Shown: positions 40,988-52,846, counted from the first letter of the stretch. The stretch: DNA of 64,000 bases from Clarkia xantiana subsp. parviflora (GCA_036873135.1 JAPTYO010000007.1:59940383-60004382), one strand, 5' to 3'. Notes: generated by a model from the sequence alone, not told the origin. Numbers and translations are program-made.

Positions 40988-43500
40988 CAATATATTTGGA
41001 AATTATATCTATTATAATTATTGTTACTTGATGGTTAAGTTAAGTTTTTAGTGGATTTTAACACCCTACTTAACCAACAAGTCACAGATGCGGCCGGACC
41101 CTGTGGGTTATTGGGCCGGATCCAATAGCACAACCGGGTCGGGTCGAACTACTCAGGTTTTCTCAATCGGTCCAACCCAGATCGAGTTGGGTCTGAACAG
41201 GTGGGCTAATGGGTCGGGTTAAACCCAAACCGTTTCGATAAAACCGAACCAAATTACCTAAACCGGACCGAACCGGTCAGACAGGGTCAATCAGACAAGA
41301 CCGGTCGGACCAGGTTGACTGAACCGGACCGGGTTCGGGTCAACTGAAAATTAGGTTGGTCCAATTTTAAATCCAAATGTTTTTTGAACTTTAAAATTAC
41401 ATACACAGTGCGAATATGTTTGATACTTTAACGTTTTAATCAAACTTGATGCCTAGTTACGGTTATGGGGATGGATCTCGGAAAATGCATGATTGTGGGA
41501 CTGAGTCATTTTGTGGGCTGAACTGCAATTATTTAATATTGATATGAATGCATGTTAGAATTGCGTCTTGACTATGTCAAGCTAGCTGGTTATTACATAT
41601 TTGGGCGAAGTCCTGTTTTTCAATTAATGGGTTGCGTACTAGGATAGACATGTTGTCCTGAGTGATCTTGATTAGGATCCATGTCTAGAGTTCGCATGAC
41701 TGTTATGATATGAACTGCAATTCAGCCTCATATATTTTAAATTGATATTCAATCGTCAAATATGCATGATTGATGTGGAGTGATTAAGCATGATGCGTAT
41801 GCATGATAGTTTCAGGATGTGACCGCATGCGATAATTTACTTGTGTAGTAAAATTATGTATGCTCGAATGATAAATCCTCGAAACATTTTAAAAGGACCT
41901 TGGGAAAGCCATGATCGGGTGTGTGTAAAAACTCCCCGTTCCGGTTAAAGCAGCGATAACCGTTTTCAAAGAGATTGGTCTATTAGAAAGGAGACGTTGA
42001 CAGTGTGAACTCTTTACACGGCCTCCCTCCATTGGTTTACTGGTGGTCGGGTTGGTTAGATGACTGAGGGATCATTGTTTGCCGCCTCCTATCTCATAGA
42101 TATCTGATGTAGAAATTCTTTTTCAAAATGTTTTAAATTGTCTCCCTGATTGTCGCATAGTTAGTCAATGTGTTAGTTAGGATCACTGATATAGTGTGAT
42201 TCTATATTCCTCGCAATCTTGATGGTATGTAATTATGATGAATGGAAGGAATATGTGTTGAATATCCTCTCTGCTACGGATGTTGACGAATGCATAAATC
42301 CGTAAGCGGAGATGACACCTACGGATGAATGTGGTAGTCCGTATTTCTTTAACAATGAAAGGTCGCGTAAAGATCGTACTGCAAAAGGGTTAATCTATTC
42401 AACCCTGAAACCTGAAATTCAGGAGTAGATCATGAACATCAAAGCATTACACCTTTGGTGTGCCTTACAACTTCGTTTCGATGAAGGAAAGGCCATTGGA
42501 GCTAGAAACCTCATTATTTAATATGATGTATTCTCCGATTGGATGCAGGTGTAAAATCCGTTCATGTTCCTGATGACGAAGGGGTGCGTGACAGTGGATT
42601 CATCTTAGAATGAACTGTTTTTCTCTCTATTGTGGTTCTCCGTTGATAATTGACTCACATGTCTGATCAAATCTATTGACACAACTGTGGACCTGTTCAA
42701 ATGTGGCTATGATAGAGAAACTACCATCTCAAATTAATCCCATGAGTCAAAGGAAAACTTCTCTCATATACACATGATGTTGAAAGAATCGAGCAACAAA
42801 AGGTCCAAACAAAAATCTGGTGGGTCACAGCACCGTTGATGAAGTGCGTCTCAGGGACGCCTCGTTTGCCATGTACATAAAGTTGTAAAAGGTTTTATTC
42901 TGACACAGATCATCTGATGTAATTCACTCGTGAATTTTTCAGATGTGGTGTACGACATGGCTCAAGTTATCGACTATCTTTTCCTTTTGTTGCTGCATTA
43001 TCATCAAGAACCTCATCATTTTCGTTTCATCTTTCAATGTTAATTTGAATTGATGATTTTTGGTTGTTTGTGTTGCAGATTATTGAATAAAGTGATTGTC
43101 ATTGAGATTGAATGCTATTCGAAGTACAATTTACTTATCAATCAATCGACCCGGTCAAAGGGATTGATCCGAACAAAATCCAATAATGGGGATTGAAACC
43201 AAAATTTTCGTCCAGGTCATAGAGGTCGAATAAATGAAACGATAATCACATACTCCAACATCATTAATAACTCATCGATTGCATAACTAAAACGAATGAT
43301 TTTGTTATAATTAATTGTTAGTACTCCATAAATATAAAATTGATAAACGTAACAATGGACATATATGAAACCGATAATTAATCAAATTGTGGAACCGAAA
43401 CAATTCCACTTAGGGTATACACCCAAGTGTGGCACACTCGTAACGCGTAGATCCTGATGAAATCGGATCACATCTATTCGATGTACACATTTAAAGATTA
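40810..43500 (+). pseudogene. Noncoding tract and decayed gag region of E
   Basis: 40810-42360 corresponds to 11398-12660 in D, including a (TA)n run at 40946-40984 and an AACCGG-rich stretch at 41100-41350. From about 42361 to 42720 pieces such as LHLWCALQLRF mark the gag-like segment, with many stops. 42720-43500 aligns with 29743-30500 of D. No intact gene. Confidence 0.5.
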
Positions 43501-43506
43501 AAGTGT

Positions 43507-44680
43507 ATGATTGAAGCTAAATATAACTTTACCCGTTTAGGGATAAATCAACTGATTACTCATAAATTCGAGAATATTGATAGCTTTTTAAGCTTTCTCT
43601 ATCTCGTGGAGAATCAGGTGGAGCGTAGGGTGAAAACCTTGCACACTGACAGATGTGAAGAATACCTCTCGAATGAGTTTTATAAGTTATAAAAGGGGCA
43701 TTATCCATCAAACGACGATCCCTTATACACCACAACGAAATGGTGTGGCAGATGGATGTTATCGTACACTCTAGGACATGGTTAGAACCATGATGTCGCA
43801 AGCTCAACTTCCGATCTCCTTTTGGGGCTATGCGTTGTTGACTGCTACTCATGTAGTAAACCGTGTTCCTACAAAATTGGTAGACACGAAACCATATGAG
43901 CTATAAACTGGTAAAGAGATGAATCTTACCAGGCTGCGAACTTGGGATTGTGCAACATACACGCATCAAACCGGCAGCCGAATCGGCAAGTTGGGACCTA
44001 GAGGAATGAAAGTTTCTTCATAAGATACTCCGAAAAATCTAAGGGATACATGTTTGTGGCGGCTCAAGAACATGGTGGAATAGTCGAACATGAGTCCAGG
44101 GATGTTACGTTACTTGAGGATGAATTTCTGAAGCTTGATAACATCAAAACAAATGAAGTCTTAATTGATCTTCAATAGGATGAGCATGATCAGGTCCCAC
44201 TTACTTCGAGTGGGAGATTTGAGGGAACAACAACTGTAAATGATATGGTAAATGAGAATGGGGACATTTCATAATAAATCTAGTGGGAAGATCCAATCAA
44301 ACCACAGAATCCTTAGTTGCACCTGGTGCGAATCAAGTAGAACCTGATTATGTAGTTGCTGAACCGTTGGTTGAGAATCCTATAATTTCTCAACTACCTT
44401 TGGGACAACCAAATTGATTCCTTGTCCAAGTGGCCGTGGAATTTATTTCGGAGATAGAAACCTGAGACCAAGAGGTCGTCCAAGAAAAGTTGTAGGAGAA
44501 GGTTCTAGTGACACCCTTATTCCTAGTGGGAGCATTATAACTAGTGGGAGCATTGTTCCTAGTGGGAGATTTGTTCAAGATGAAAATAATGAGCCTTGAC
44601 GTAGTCAAAGGCAGAGAACTTCTGCTAAGACTTTAGTTGATGAACTGATAACGATTTAACAAGCTTTGGAAAGTCCTCAA
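43507..44680 (+). pseudogene. Copia integrase core and linker remnants, element E
   Basis: A short frame contains HKFENIDSFLSFLYLVENQ and KTLHTDRCEEYLSNEF, the second catalytic Asp region of a Copia integrase. Stops and shifts follow. From 44410 the linker shows RGRPRKVVGEGSSDT and repeated PSG blocks, the counterpart of 31360-31480 in D. Confidence 0.75.
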
Positions 44681-44699
44681 GCAAAAGTATAGAGGAAAA

Positions 44700-45667
44700 C
44701 AATGGAGGAATAGATCGCCTCTATGAAAGCCAAATCTGTTTGGACGTTAGTTGATTTGCCTGCTAATCGCTGAGCAATAGGGGCTAAGTGGGTTCGGAAA
44801 TTGAAACTCACTACTGATTGAAACGTTGAGCGATATAAAGCTCGACTAGTCGCGAAAGGATATACCCAATTTCCACATAGTGGACTTTGATGAAACTTAC
44901 TCCCCAACTGTGCGTTACACCACAGTCCGAGCCATTTTTTGCCGTGGTTGCTAGCCTCGATCTCGAGCTGCACAAGATGGATGTTAAGACCGCCTTCCTC
45001 CATAGGAATTTGGAAGAAGAGATCTACATGGAGCAACCCGAGAGTTTCATATCCCCTGGTAATGAACGTAAAGTTTGTAAGCTCCAAAGGTCGATCTATG
45101 GTCTTAAACAATCGTCCCGACAATGTTACCGCAGGTTTCACGAGGAAATCGTTGACAATGGATTTGGGAATCTTCAAGAGGATCTCTGCGTGTACACTAA
45201 GACCTCTGGGTCAAAGTATGTCATCTTGACGTTATACATCGATGACATCCTTATTGCCGCGGACGATGTAAGTTATCTAAAGAAATCAAATTCCTGGTTA
45301 GCATCTAAAGACATGGGCGAAGCCACTTACATCCTAGGCATTAAGATTGCTAGAGATCGTGGTGCTCGAAAATTATGTCTCTCACAGGAAGCCTATATCA
45401 ATAAGTTGTTGTGAAGGTTCAGTCTCTATGATGCAAAACTCGTGGACACGCCGGTTGTATATAGGTGTGCGTTGTCGAAACATGATGACCCAAAGAACCT
45501 GGCAGAGTGTGAACAGACAAAAAGTGCAGCGTACCTCAGTATGGCCAGAAGTCTGATGTACGCGATGCAATGCACTTATCCTGATATCTGTTAAGTTGTG
45601 ATTTTAGTAGCGTGTTTCCAATTGGACCCCGGTTATCAACATTTAAAAGCCGTCAAACGAATTATGA
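44700..45667 (+). pseudogene. Copia reverse transcriptase, element E
   Basis: Pieces in shifting frames: ERYKARLVAKGYTQ, motif A MDVKTAFLHRN (catalytic Asp kept), KVCKLQRSIYGLKQSSRQ, motif C LYIDDILIAADD, DMGEATYILGIKIARD and LSQEAYINKLL. A stop at about 45412 and several others break it. It runs up to KRIMRYL at the hAT insertion site; the frame continues after the transposon at 46673. Confidence 0.88.
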
Positions 45668-45675
45668 GATATCTG

Positions 45676-46664
45676 CAGGGCCGGTCCAAGGGTAAGGCAA
45701 CTAAAGCTAGGGCTTTAGGCCTCCACTAATTGAGGGCCTCATATTCATAGGTATTTCAATAGTGGGCCTAGATAAAAAAAATTAAGGTTGTAATAAATTA
45801 ATAAAATAACGATTACGCGATAAATTAAAATCGTTAATGTTGGCCTCAGATTCATAGGTTTTTCAATAGGAGCTTTGATAGACGATCTGATAGTTAAGTT
45901 CCGAGAAACATCCGACATAGAGACAAAGGTATTAGATGTAACTTTTGCCAACTTTTTGGGCAGACTTTTAAGCACTCACAAGTCGGAACTTGTCGGGCTC
46001 TATTCTCGGAATTTGTAGCATTTTCCTTTCAATAGCGGGCTAATGATGACAAACAAAAACACCTCTATGGCATTTTTCTACATCATTTAACGTTGCAATG
46101 AAGAAATAAAATAAAGATTACTCATAAATTAATAATCATTAATGTTGGCTATGACATTTTTTGTAATTTCCAAATTCTATATTGAAATGGTTAAATATAT
46201 TTTCTATGCTAATATAAATAAATTATTGGAAACAGTTTTAATCAAGCACCTAAATAATTAAACAATAAACTCATCTAATTAATTAAGGATAGTATTAATT
46301 TAAAATAACGTAAAATCTTACGACAGGATAGCATTTATACATTTTAATTTCTTATTCTCTTCTAATTATTCTTCTTATAAATTATTGGCTCACTCCATTG
46401 TCAATATTATATGATCTTTATACGTATAATTCTTTCCACTTTGCAAGTTGATTATTTATATTATAGATTGAAAACGTAATTTAAAAAAAATCGAATATAA
46501 AAATTTCATAGTGATTTTGCTTCTATGAAAGTTTGAATAATAGATTTTAAATAAAAATGTACTATTAGTCAATTTATTTATTTTTCATATTTAGCCAAAA
46601 AAAAAAAATTAGGCCCCAATTCGAAATGCGGCTTTAGGCCTCGATTTGCCTAGGGCCGGCCCTG
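45676..46664. mobile_element. 989-bp non-autonomous hAT element inserted in the pol of E
   Basis: It begins CAGGGCCGGTCC and ends with the complement of CAGGGCCGGCCC. It is flanked by GATATCTG at 45668-45675 and 46665-46672, an exact 8-bp target duplication. Subterminal GGCTTTAGGCCTC blocks occur in both ends. The inside is AT-rich and has no transposase. Without it the Copia frame reads through the insertion site. Confidence 0.95.
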
Positions 46665-46672
46665 GATATCTG

Positions 46673-47194
46673 AAAGGTACAACAAACTACGGACTGTGCT
46701 ATGAGGGAAGTAAGCTAGAATTGATAAGATCTAGTGACGCCAACTACGGTGGTGATCTAGATGATCGTAAGTCCACCTCAGGAGGAATGTTTCTCCTTGC
46801 TAATGCTGTCATATCTTGGATGAGCAAGAAGCAATCATGTGTCGCGCGGTTTACTATGGAATCCGAATTCGTAGCTCTCTCTAAGAATGCACAGGAGGCT
46901 ATCTGGCTAAGGAGACTGATGATTGCCCTTCTTGACGTCGAGGACATGAGTAGGCCATTGTGCATTTACTCTGACAGTCAAGTAGCGATAGGGGCAATCA
47001 AGAATCCTAAGTACCATAGTAGGACAAAACACATTGACATAAAATATAACTATGCCAAGAGTGTGGTAGAGGATAAGGTGATCACAGTAGAATTCATGCC
47101 TTCAGAGGATATGATTGCAGATCCTTCAACTAAACCCTTACACAAGCATGTCTTTGAAAAGCACGTAAAACTGCTTGGATTGCGTAGGATTTAG
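46673..47194 (+). pseudogene. Copia RNase H, element E
   Basis: The frame from the hAT border is open: DANYGGDLDDRKSTSGGMF, ESEFVALSKNAQEAIWL, YSDSQVAIGAIKNPKYHSR, KHIDIKYNYAK, and a final LLGLRRI before the stop. These are the Copia RNase H motifs in order. The domain itself looks undamaged, but the RT upstream is broken. Its closest partner in the window is 32164-32526 in D. Confidence 0.85.
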
Positions 47195-47585
47195 AGGGCT
47201 TGAATTGTGGCAATAACATTTTTGAATTTGAAGTAATGTTTAAATAAAAGAATTGCCAATTGTGTTTATGATATTTACGACGTCTTAATGACATTATTAC
47301 ATCGGATGGATGATCTATAAACTAGTCGTTGGAGCGTAAAACCTCCTAATAAAATATGTCGAATGTGGACCCTACCATGTCACACGGGCACTGTCGTCTT
47401 GAAGGAAAGGATTCCTCAACCATATCAAGATAGGCTAAGAACCATGATGTTTCGAAAGAGAAACTGGTTATGCAAAACGATCATTTGGTTTCAGGGTAAC
47501 ACGACATGATCAAAGTTTTGCATATCGTCGTGACGAACTCTGTCGTCTATTACCACATTCTGGGCTAAATAGAAATCTATGATAG
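47195..47585 (+). other. 3' UTR of E up to the insertion of F
   Basis: Noncoding, continued after F at 52847. Contains the roughly 200 bp that D lacks at its C insertion site. Confidence 0.6.
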
Positions 47586-47590
47586 CATAT

Positions 47591-47768
47591 TATTCAGTGG
47601 AGAGGATTTGGAATATGCAAGGTATTCTTATTAGACCAAATCAGTTTACAATGTACATATGAGATGGTATTTATACTAGGAGCAGATAACACTAACTATC
47701 ACTAACTAACACTAATCAACTAACTAACTTAGTGTGTACATATGTTAGTGAGTAAGTATACTCCTATA
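47591..47768 (-). repeat. 3' LTR of element F
   Basis: 178 bp; the minus strand opens TATAGGAGTATAC and ends CACTGAATA, so ends are TA...TA rather than TG...CA. TATA box TATAAATA at 47668-47675. Contains an extra CTAACTATCA compared with the 5' copy, within a run of CACTAACTAA repeats. The polyprotein stop codon lies inside this LTR. Confidence 0.95.
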
Positions 47769-50700
47769 TGCCCCCACCTTCTTTATCTTCTTCTCTCTTT
47801 TTATGGAACACATCTTTTATTCCATATAGCCTAAGTAAGGCAATGTGCTGCTTCTTAATAAGAGCCTTGGTGAGTAAGTCAGCCAGCTGGTCTTTGGATG
47901 CAACAAAATGAGGAAGAATCACCCCTAAATCAATATGCTGCCTAGTAAAGTGACAGTCCAACTCTATGTGCTTGGTCCTTTCATGAAACATGGGGTTCTT
48001 TGCAATCTTGATTGCTGCCTGACTATCTGTGTAGATTGGTATAGGTGAAGAAATATGAATTCCCAATTCTTTGAGAAGGCTTTTGAGCCACAAAGCTTCC
48101 TGAATAGCCACCCTTAAGCACCTGTACTCTGCCTCGGCACTCGAAAGAGAGACTGTATCTTGTTTCTTCACCTTCCATCCCACAATTGCATTGCCAAGTC
48201 TCACACAATAAGAGCTCACAGATCTCCTACTAAAAGGACATGCTGCCCAATCCGAGTCACAAAACATGCTCAAGGTGAGAGGATTCTGGGATGGGTAGAT
48301 CAAACCTTGGCCAGGGCTACCTTTGATATATCGGATCACCCTCAAGGCAGCATCTAGATGAGACTTCTTTGGCTTGTCAACAAACTGCCTAAGTCTCTGG
48401 ACAGAGAAGCTAATGTCAGGGCGTGTCATAGTCAAATAGAGAAGCCTACCAATCATCCTTCTATAAGAAGTTGCATCCTCTAAAATAATGTCATCAGAAT
48501 TGGTGTTGATTGCTTCATCATAACCATGTGAAGTGAGTTTGAGATTGAACTCCATAGGAGTCTCAGTAGGCTTAGCTACTCTCAATCCAGCCTCTTCAAT
48601 CAATTCTAAGGCATACTTCCTCTGATTGATGACCAAACCCTCCTTAGACCTTGCTATCTCCAACCCCAAAAAATATCTCAAGTTGCCCAAATCCTTGAGC
48701 TTGAAATGAGACGGAAGAACATTTTTCAACTGATTGATCATCCTAGCATTGGAGCCAGTGATTAGCAAATCATCCACATATATGAGTAAGAATACTCTAT
48801 CTTTACCCTCAAACTTAGTGAAAAGAGAGTGATCAGAGGAACTTTGGATGTATCCATGCTGAATCAAAGTATGAGTGAGCTTGATATTCCACTGCCTTGA
48901 AGCTTGCTTAAGACCATAAAGGGATTTCAACAATTTGCATACCCTTCGAGGAGCTCCAAGCACAGGCTTAGATGAATCAAAACCCTGAGGAATATCCATG
49001 TAGACCTCCTCATGTAAATCTCCTTGAAGAAAAGCATTATTCACATTCATGTGAAATAATCCCCAAGAATAAGAAGCTGCCATAGCCAACACAATCCTTA
49101 CTGTAGTCATTTTGACAACTGGAGAGAAGGTCTCATTAAAATCAGTCCCCTCTACTTGAGTGAGCCCCTTGGCAACCAATCTAGCCTTGTATCTCTCTAT
49201 AGATCCATCAGAATTGTATTTCACTCTAAACACCCATTTACAACCAATGGTGCTCTTATCAAAAGGCAGATCCACCACCTCCCAAGTCTTGTTGTCTTGA
49301 AGAGCCTTTATTTCATCCTTCATGGCCACTACCCAATTTGAATCCTTGATGGCCTGCTTATAGGTTGACGGCTCTTTGATCTTGTCAATAGAAGCTAGGA
49401 AGCAGCTGAAATCAGAGCTCAAACTATCATATGAAACAAACCTTTCAATACCAAAAGCAGCATTAGAAGAAGTCCCTTGATTCCTTTGTGCAATCCTAGC
49501 ACTCCTTCTAAGAATAGGCATCGGAGGAGTGACAATTGGAGATGGATGCGATGCAGTGGGTTGTGGATCATCCACAACCTTAGGAGGAGGTGAAGGAACA
49601 TCAATAGGAGGATCAGCTAGAGAAGGAGGATCCTCTATAATGGAAACATCATCCAATGCCTTTGGACACAAGCAAGAAGGCAATAGAGAACCCAAAGCTG
49701 ACTTGGACATTCCAAAAGGAAATATGTGTTCATGAAAAACCACATCTCTTGATACCTGAAATGAAGATGTGTGAACACTCATCACAATGTAACCCTTTTG
49801 AGAAGTGGAATACCCCATGAGAATGCAAGGTTCAGCTCGAGGACTGAACTTATCTGAATTGTTTAGCTTGGTGGCAAAGCATAAACAACCTATGATCCTC
49901 AAATGTGCAATAGAAGGCTTCCTTCCATATAACACCTCCATAGGGGATTTGTAGTTCAGTATAGAAGATGGCAACCGATTGATTAGGTAGCAAGTCGTGA
50001 GAACACAATAGCCCCAATACTTAATAGGCATGGAAGCTTGAAATCTGATTGCTCTAGCCACATTCAATATGTGTCTATGCTTGCGCTCTACTCTACCATT
50101 TTGCTGAGGAGTGTGAACACAACTAGTTTGATGCTGGATCCCCAACTGAAGAAAATACTCCTTGCAAATTGAATTGACAAATTCTGTGCCATTATCACTC
50201 CTTAAGGTTTTGACAACTACTCCAAACTGATTCTGAACCATTGATAAAAACCCTTTGATATGAATGAATGTATCACTCTTATTCCTCATTAGAAACACCC
50301 AGGTTTCCCTTGAGAAGTCATCAACAATGGTGAGGAAATATTGATAATTCTTGATTGTAGACACCTTGTAAGGACCCCAAAGATCCATATGAACCAATTC
50401 AAAGGGTTTAGAAGCATGAGAATCACTAAGAGGAAATGAAAGTCTTGTTTGCTTGGCCAAAGGGCAAATTCTACACTGTTTAATACAATCAGTGGACTTA
50501 TTCAAACACAATACATCATTCAAATGTCCCATGTGAATGGCTGAAACATGACCCAAACGCTTGTGCCAAGTCCATGCATCCACTTTATTAGTTTCAATAG
50601 AAGAAGCTGCCACCACCATCCTTGCATAAGAAGGCACCTGATCCTTGAGTATGTAGAGCCCCTTTGACCTTTCACCAATCTCCATTTGCTTCCCAAATTG

Positions 50701-52149
50701 GCCCTGAAGCAACACATGATTAATGGTGAATACTACTTTGCAATTCAATTGGTGAGGAAGTCTAGACACTGAAATCAAGTTGAACTTGAAATCAGGTACC
50801 AAAAGGATACCATCCAAGGTGATACCATTTGAGAAGGAGCAGCTACCAATATGTGTCACCTTACACTTGTGACCATTAGGCAAGTGGACAAACTGAATGT
50901 TGGAATCAGTTGCCCTTAGATTATGCAACCAACTTACCTCATGAGTTATATGATTGGTAGCCCCTGAATCAATGATCCAAGTCATAGTAGAAGATGATAT
51001 CATACCTGCCATATGAGCTTGAACCTGATCACCACTCTCATAGCCTAGAGGCTCAAAATCATCTTGGGCTGCAACATGTTGCACCCTCTTATCCATAGCT
51101 AAGTGAACAATCCTCTTCTCACAGGTACCATGGAAGATCCTTTTATCCCCAGCTGCAACGTGCTCAACCAAATTGAGATCATCAACACTTGCATTAGCTG
51201 AGTTCCATTGGCGTTTCAAAGCTCCTGAAGGACCACCAAATTTCTTCCAACAAGTATCCTCTCTATGACCATACTTACCACAATAGGTACAATGCCAATT
51301 GGACTTATCTATCTTGCCAGGTCTACCACCATTACCTGAGCCACCAGAGTTATTATAGGGCCTATATGGACCTTCATTGCCTGAGCCATTTCTTGAACCA
51401 CCATTGGAAATCTTAGGATAACCAGAAGAATTCCTCATTGAATACAAGGCAGTTGATTCACCAACATCACCAATTGAACCTGAAATGGCACGCTGACTCT
51501 CCTCTTGCACCAACACAGAAAAAGCAACACTAAGAGAAGGAAAGGGCTGCCTCATCAACAAGCTGCTCCTTACATGAGCATAAGATTCATTCAATCCCAA
51601 AAGAAAAGCAATAAGTTTCTGCTTCTCTTTGTGATCATTGACAAGTTTGAGATCAGCCTGACATTCAAGCATCAAGTCATCAATTGAGCTCAAAGCATCC
51701 CAGAGTTGTTTCATCTTTGCAAAATACTCAGTGATAGAGAGAGCACCCTGGGAAGTCTGGTAAATCTCTCTTGTGAGCTGAAAAACCTGCGTGCCATCCA
51801 CTTTATCAAACATCTCTTTGAGATCATTCCATATGGATAATGCTGTGGAGTTGTAAACCAATCCATTAACCAGCTCCTTAGCAACTGTGTTTCTGAGCCA
51901 AGCCTTAACAATAGCATTAGCTCTATCCCATTTCAAACATTGTGCCACAGGAATGCTTGAACGTGTGAAGCTGCCATCAATAAATCCAAGCTTGTTCTTC
52001 ACTAAAAGAGCTTCCCTCATGGCAGTGCTCCAGGTATGATAGTTAGTAGAACCTTGGAGTTGAAATGGAATCAAGAGGAGACCAGTTGTGTCCGAAGGGT
52101 GGAGATAAAGAGGATCATCAATCAAATTCTCTGCCATAGCTGAATCCAA
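47764..52149 (-). CDS. Gag-protease-integrase-RT-RNase H polyprotein of Copia element F
   Basis: One frame of 1461 residues, no stops or shifts. Gag (1-about 310) opens with STNYHTWSTAMREAL and has a CCHC zinc knuckle CTYCGKYGHREDTC at 287-300. Protease: WIIDSGATNH, Asp394. Integrase: zinc-binding His529, His534, Cys559, Cys562; catalytic Asp589 (MDLWGPY), Asp652 (SDNGTEF), Glu688 (NGRVERKH). RT about 925-1175 with YVDD at 1124-1127. RNase H about 1290-1440 with FCDSDWA, SSAEAEYRCL and YTDSQAAI. Oddity: RT motif A reads HMNVNNAFLQG, so Asn1035 replaces the catalytic Asp conserved in Copia RTs (codon AAT for GAT). The enzyme is therefore predicted inactive although the frame is intact. The start ATG is 513 bases from the primer site, a normal leader. 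Confidence 0.95.
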   Translation of the reverse strand: MDSAMAENLIDDPLYLHPSDTTGLLLIPFQLQGSTNYHTWSTAMREALLVKNKLGFIDGSFTRSSIPVAQCLKWDRANAIVKAWLRNTVAKELVNGLVYNSTALSIWNDLKEMFDKVDGTQVFQLTREIYQTSQGALSITEYFAKMKQLWDALSSIDDLMLECQADLKLVNDHKEKQKLIAFLLGLNESYAHVRSSLLMRQPFPSLSVAFSVLVQEESQRAISGSIGDVGESTALYSMRNSSGYPKISNGGSRNGSGNEGPYRPYNNSGGSGNGGRPGKIDKSNWHCTYCGKYGHREDTCWKKFGGPSGALKRQWNSANASVDDLNLVEHVAAGDKRIFHGTCEKRIVHLAMDKRVQHVAAQDDFEPLGYESGDQVQAHMAGMISSSTMTWIIDSGATNHITHEVSWLHNLRATDSNIQFVHLPNGHKCKVTHIGSCSFSNGITLDGILLVPDFKFNLISVSRLPHQLNCKVVFTINHVLLQGQFGKQMEIGERSKGLYILKDQVPSYARMVVAASSIETNKVDAWTWHKRLGHVSAIHMGHLNDVLCLNKSTDCIKQCRICPLAKQTRLSFPLSDSHASKPFELVHMDLWGPYKVSTIKNYQYFLTIVDDFSRETWVFLMRNKSDTFIHIKGFLSMVQNQFGVVVKTLRSDNGTEFVNSICKEYFLQLGIQHQTSCVHTPQQNGRVERKHRHILNVARAIRFQASMPIKYWGYCVLTTCYLINRLPSSILNYKSPMEVLYGRKPSIAHLRIIGCLCFATKLNNSDKFSPRAEPCILMGYSTSQKGYIVMSVHTSSFQVSRDVVFHEHIFPFGMSKSALGSLLPSCLCPKALDDVSIIEDPPSLADPPIDVPSPPPKVVDDPQPTASHPSPIVTPPMPILRRSARIAQRNQGTSSNAAFGIERFVSYDSLSSDFSCFLASIDKIKEPSTYKQAIKDSNWVVAMKDEIKALQDNKTWEVVDLPFDKSTIGCKWVFRVKYNSDGSIERYKARLVAKGLTQVEGTDFNETFSPVVKMTTVRIVLAMAASYSWGLFHMNVNNAFLQGDLHEEVYMDIPQGFDSSKPVLGAPRRVCKLLKSLYGLKQASRQWNIKLTHTLIQHGYIQSSSDHSLFTKFEGKDRVFLLIYVDDLLITGSNARMINQLKNVLPSHFKLKDLGNLRYFLGLEIARSKEGLVINQRKYALELIEEAGLRVAKPTETPMEFNLKLTSHGYDEAINTNSDDIILEDATSYRRMIGRLLYLTMTRPDISFSVQRLRQFVDKPKKSHLDAALRVIRYIKGSPGQGLIYPSQNPLTLSMFCDSDWAACPFSRRSVSSYCVRLGNAIVGWKVKKQDTVSLSSAEAEYRCLRVAIQEALWLKSLLKELGIHISSPIPIYTDSQAAIKIAKNPMFHERTKHIELDCHFTRQHIDLGVILPHFVASKDQLADLLTKALIKKQHIALLRLYGIKDVFHKKREEDKEGGGI

Positions 52150-52673
52150 ACGAATGTATAAAGAAGCAATCTGTCTTGATCAACAAGAGAGCCTCACAGC
52201 CACAGAAAATCTCTAGAAACAGACAAAAGAGCAAGCTGGCAACAGCTAGCAAAAGTACAACAATCCAGAAATGTACTATCCAGGTGCAAAGAAACTTGCG
52301 CAGGAATTCAAATCCAAATTCCTCACAAAATCAATCAGAAAATGATCCAGATCCACTGAGCAAAGTATCTCGGAAGAGAATCAATGAACAAGACTTTCAA
52401 TCGAAGCAGATGCAGCCAAGCAATCAATCAAATCAATCGCAACTAAACAAAGCTACTTAATCTGATCCAATGAATCTGAAATGCATCAAATTCTTGATCC
52501 TTGAAGACTTACAAAGAGTCGGAATCAAGATTGGAGCAGAATGCAATCCTCAATTGAAGAATCGAAGCAAAGAATCCAGAAGAAATCAGTAATCTAGAGG
52601 CTTGCTTGATCTCCAAGAAATCGAAAAGATGAAGGTTGTTTGGGCTCCAAGAAATCGCCGTGCTCTGATACCA
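52150..52673 (-). other. Leader and primer-binding site of element F
   Basis: Minus-strand TGGTATCAGAGC at 52673-52662 directly adjoins the 5' LTR: the initiator tRNA-Met site. About 510 bp of untranslated leader follow to the ATG. A plus-strand frame here (52176-52460) is a Ser/Asn/Gln-rich shadow and is not called. Confidence 0.9.
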
Positions 52674-52841
52674 TATTCAGTGGAGAGGATTTGGAATATG
52701 CAAGGTATTCTTATTAGACCAAATCAGTTTACAATGTACATATGAGATGGTATTTATACTAGGAGCAGATAACACTAACTAACACTAATCAACTAACTAA
52801 CTTAGTGTGTACATATGTTAGTGAGTAAGTATACTCCTATA
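52674..52841 (-). repeat. 5' LTR of element F
   Basis: 168 bp; TATA box TATAAATA on the minus strand at 52751-52758. No base substitution was found against the 3' copy by eye. Confidence 0.95.
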
Positions 52842-52846
52842 CATAT

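Larger units (their letters stand above)
47591..52841 (-). mobile_element. Element F: full-length young Ty1/Copia element (RE1/Ale-like)
   Basis: Short direct LTRs (47591-47768 and 52674-52841) differ by eye only in a 10-bp indel. The element is flanked by CATAT at 47586-47590 and 52842-52846. A TGGTATCAGAGC primer site sits at the 5' LTR, a GAAGGTGGGGGCA polypurine tract before the 3' LTR, and one long polyprotein frame fills the inside. Short LTRs and an RE1-like protein suggest the Ale/Retrofit group. Insertion must be recent. Confidence 0.96.
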
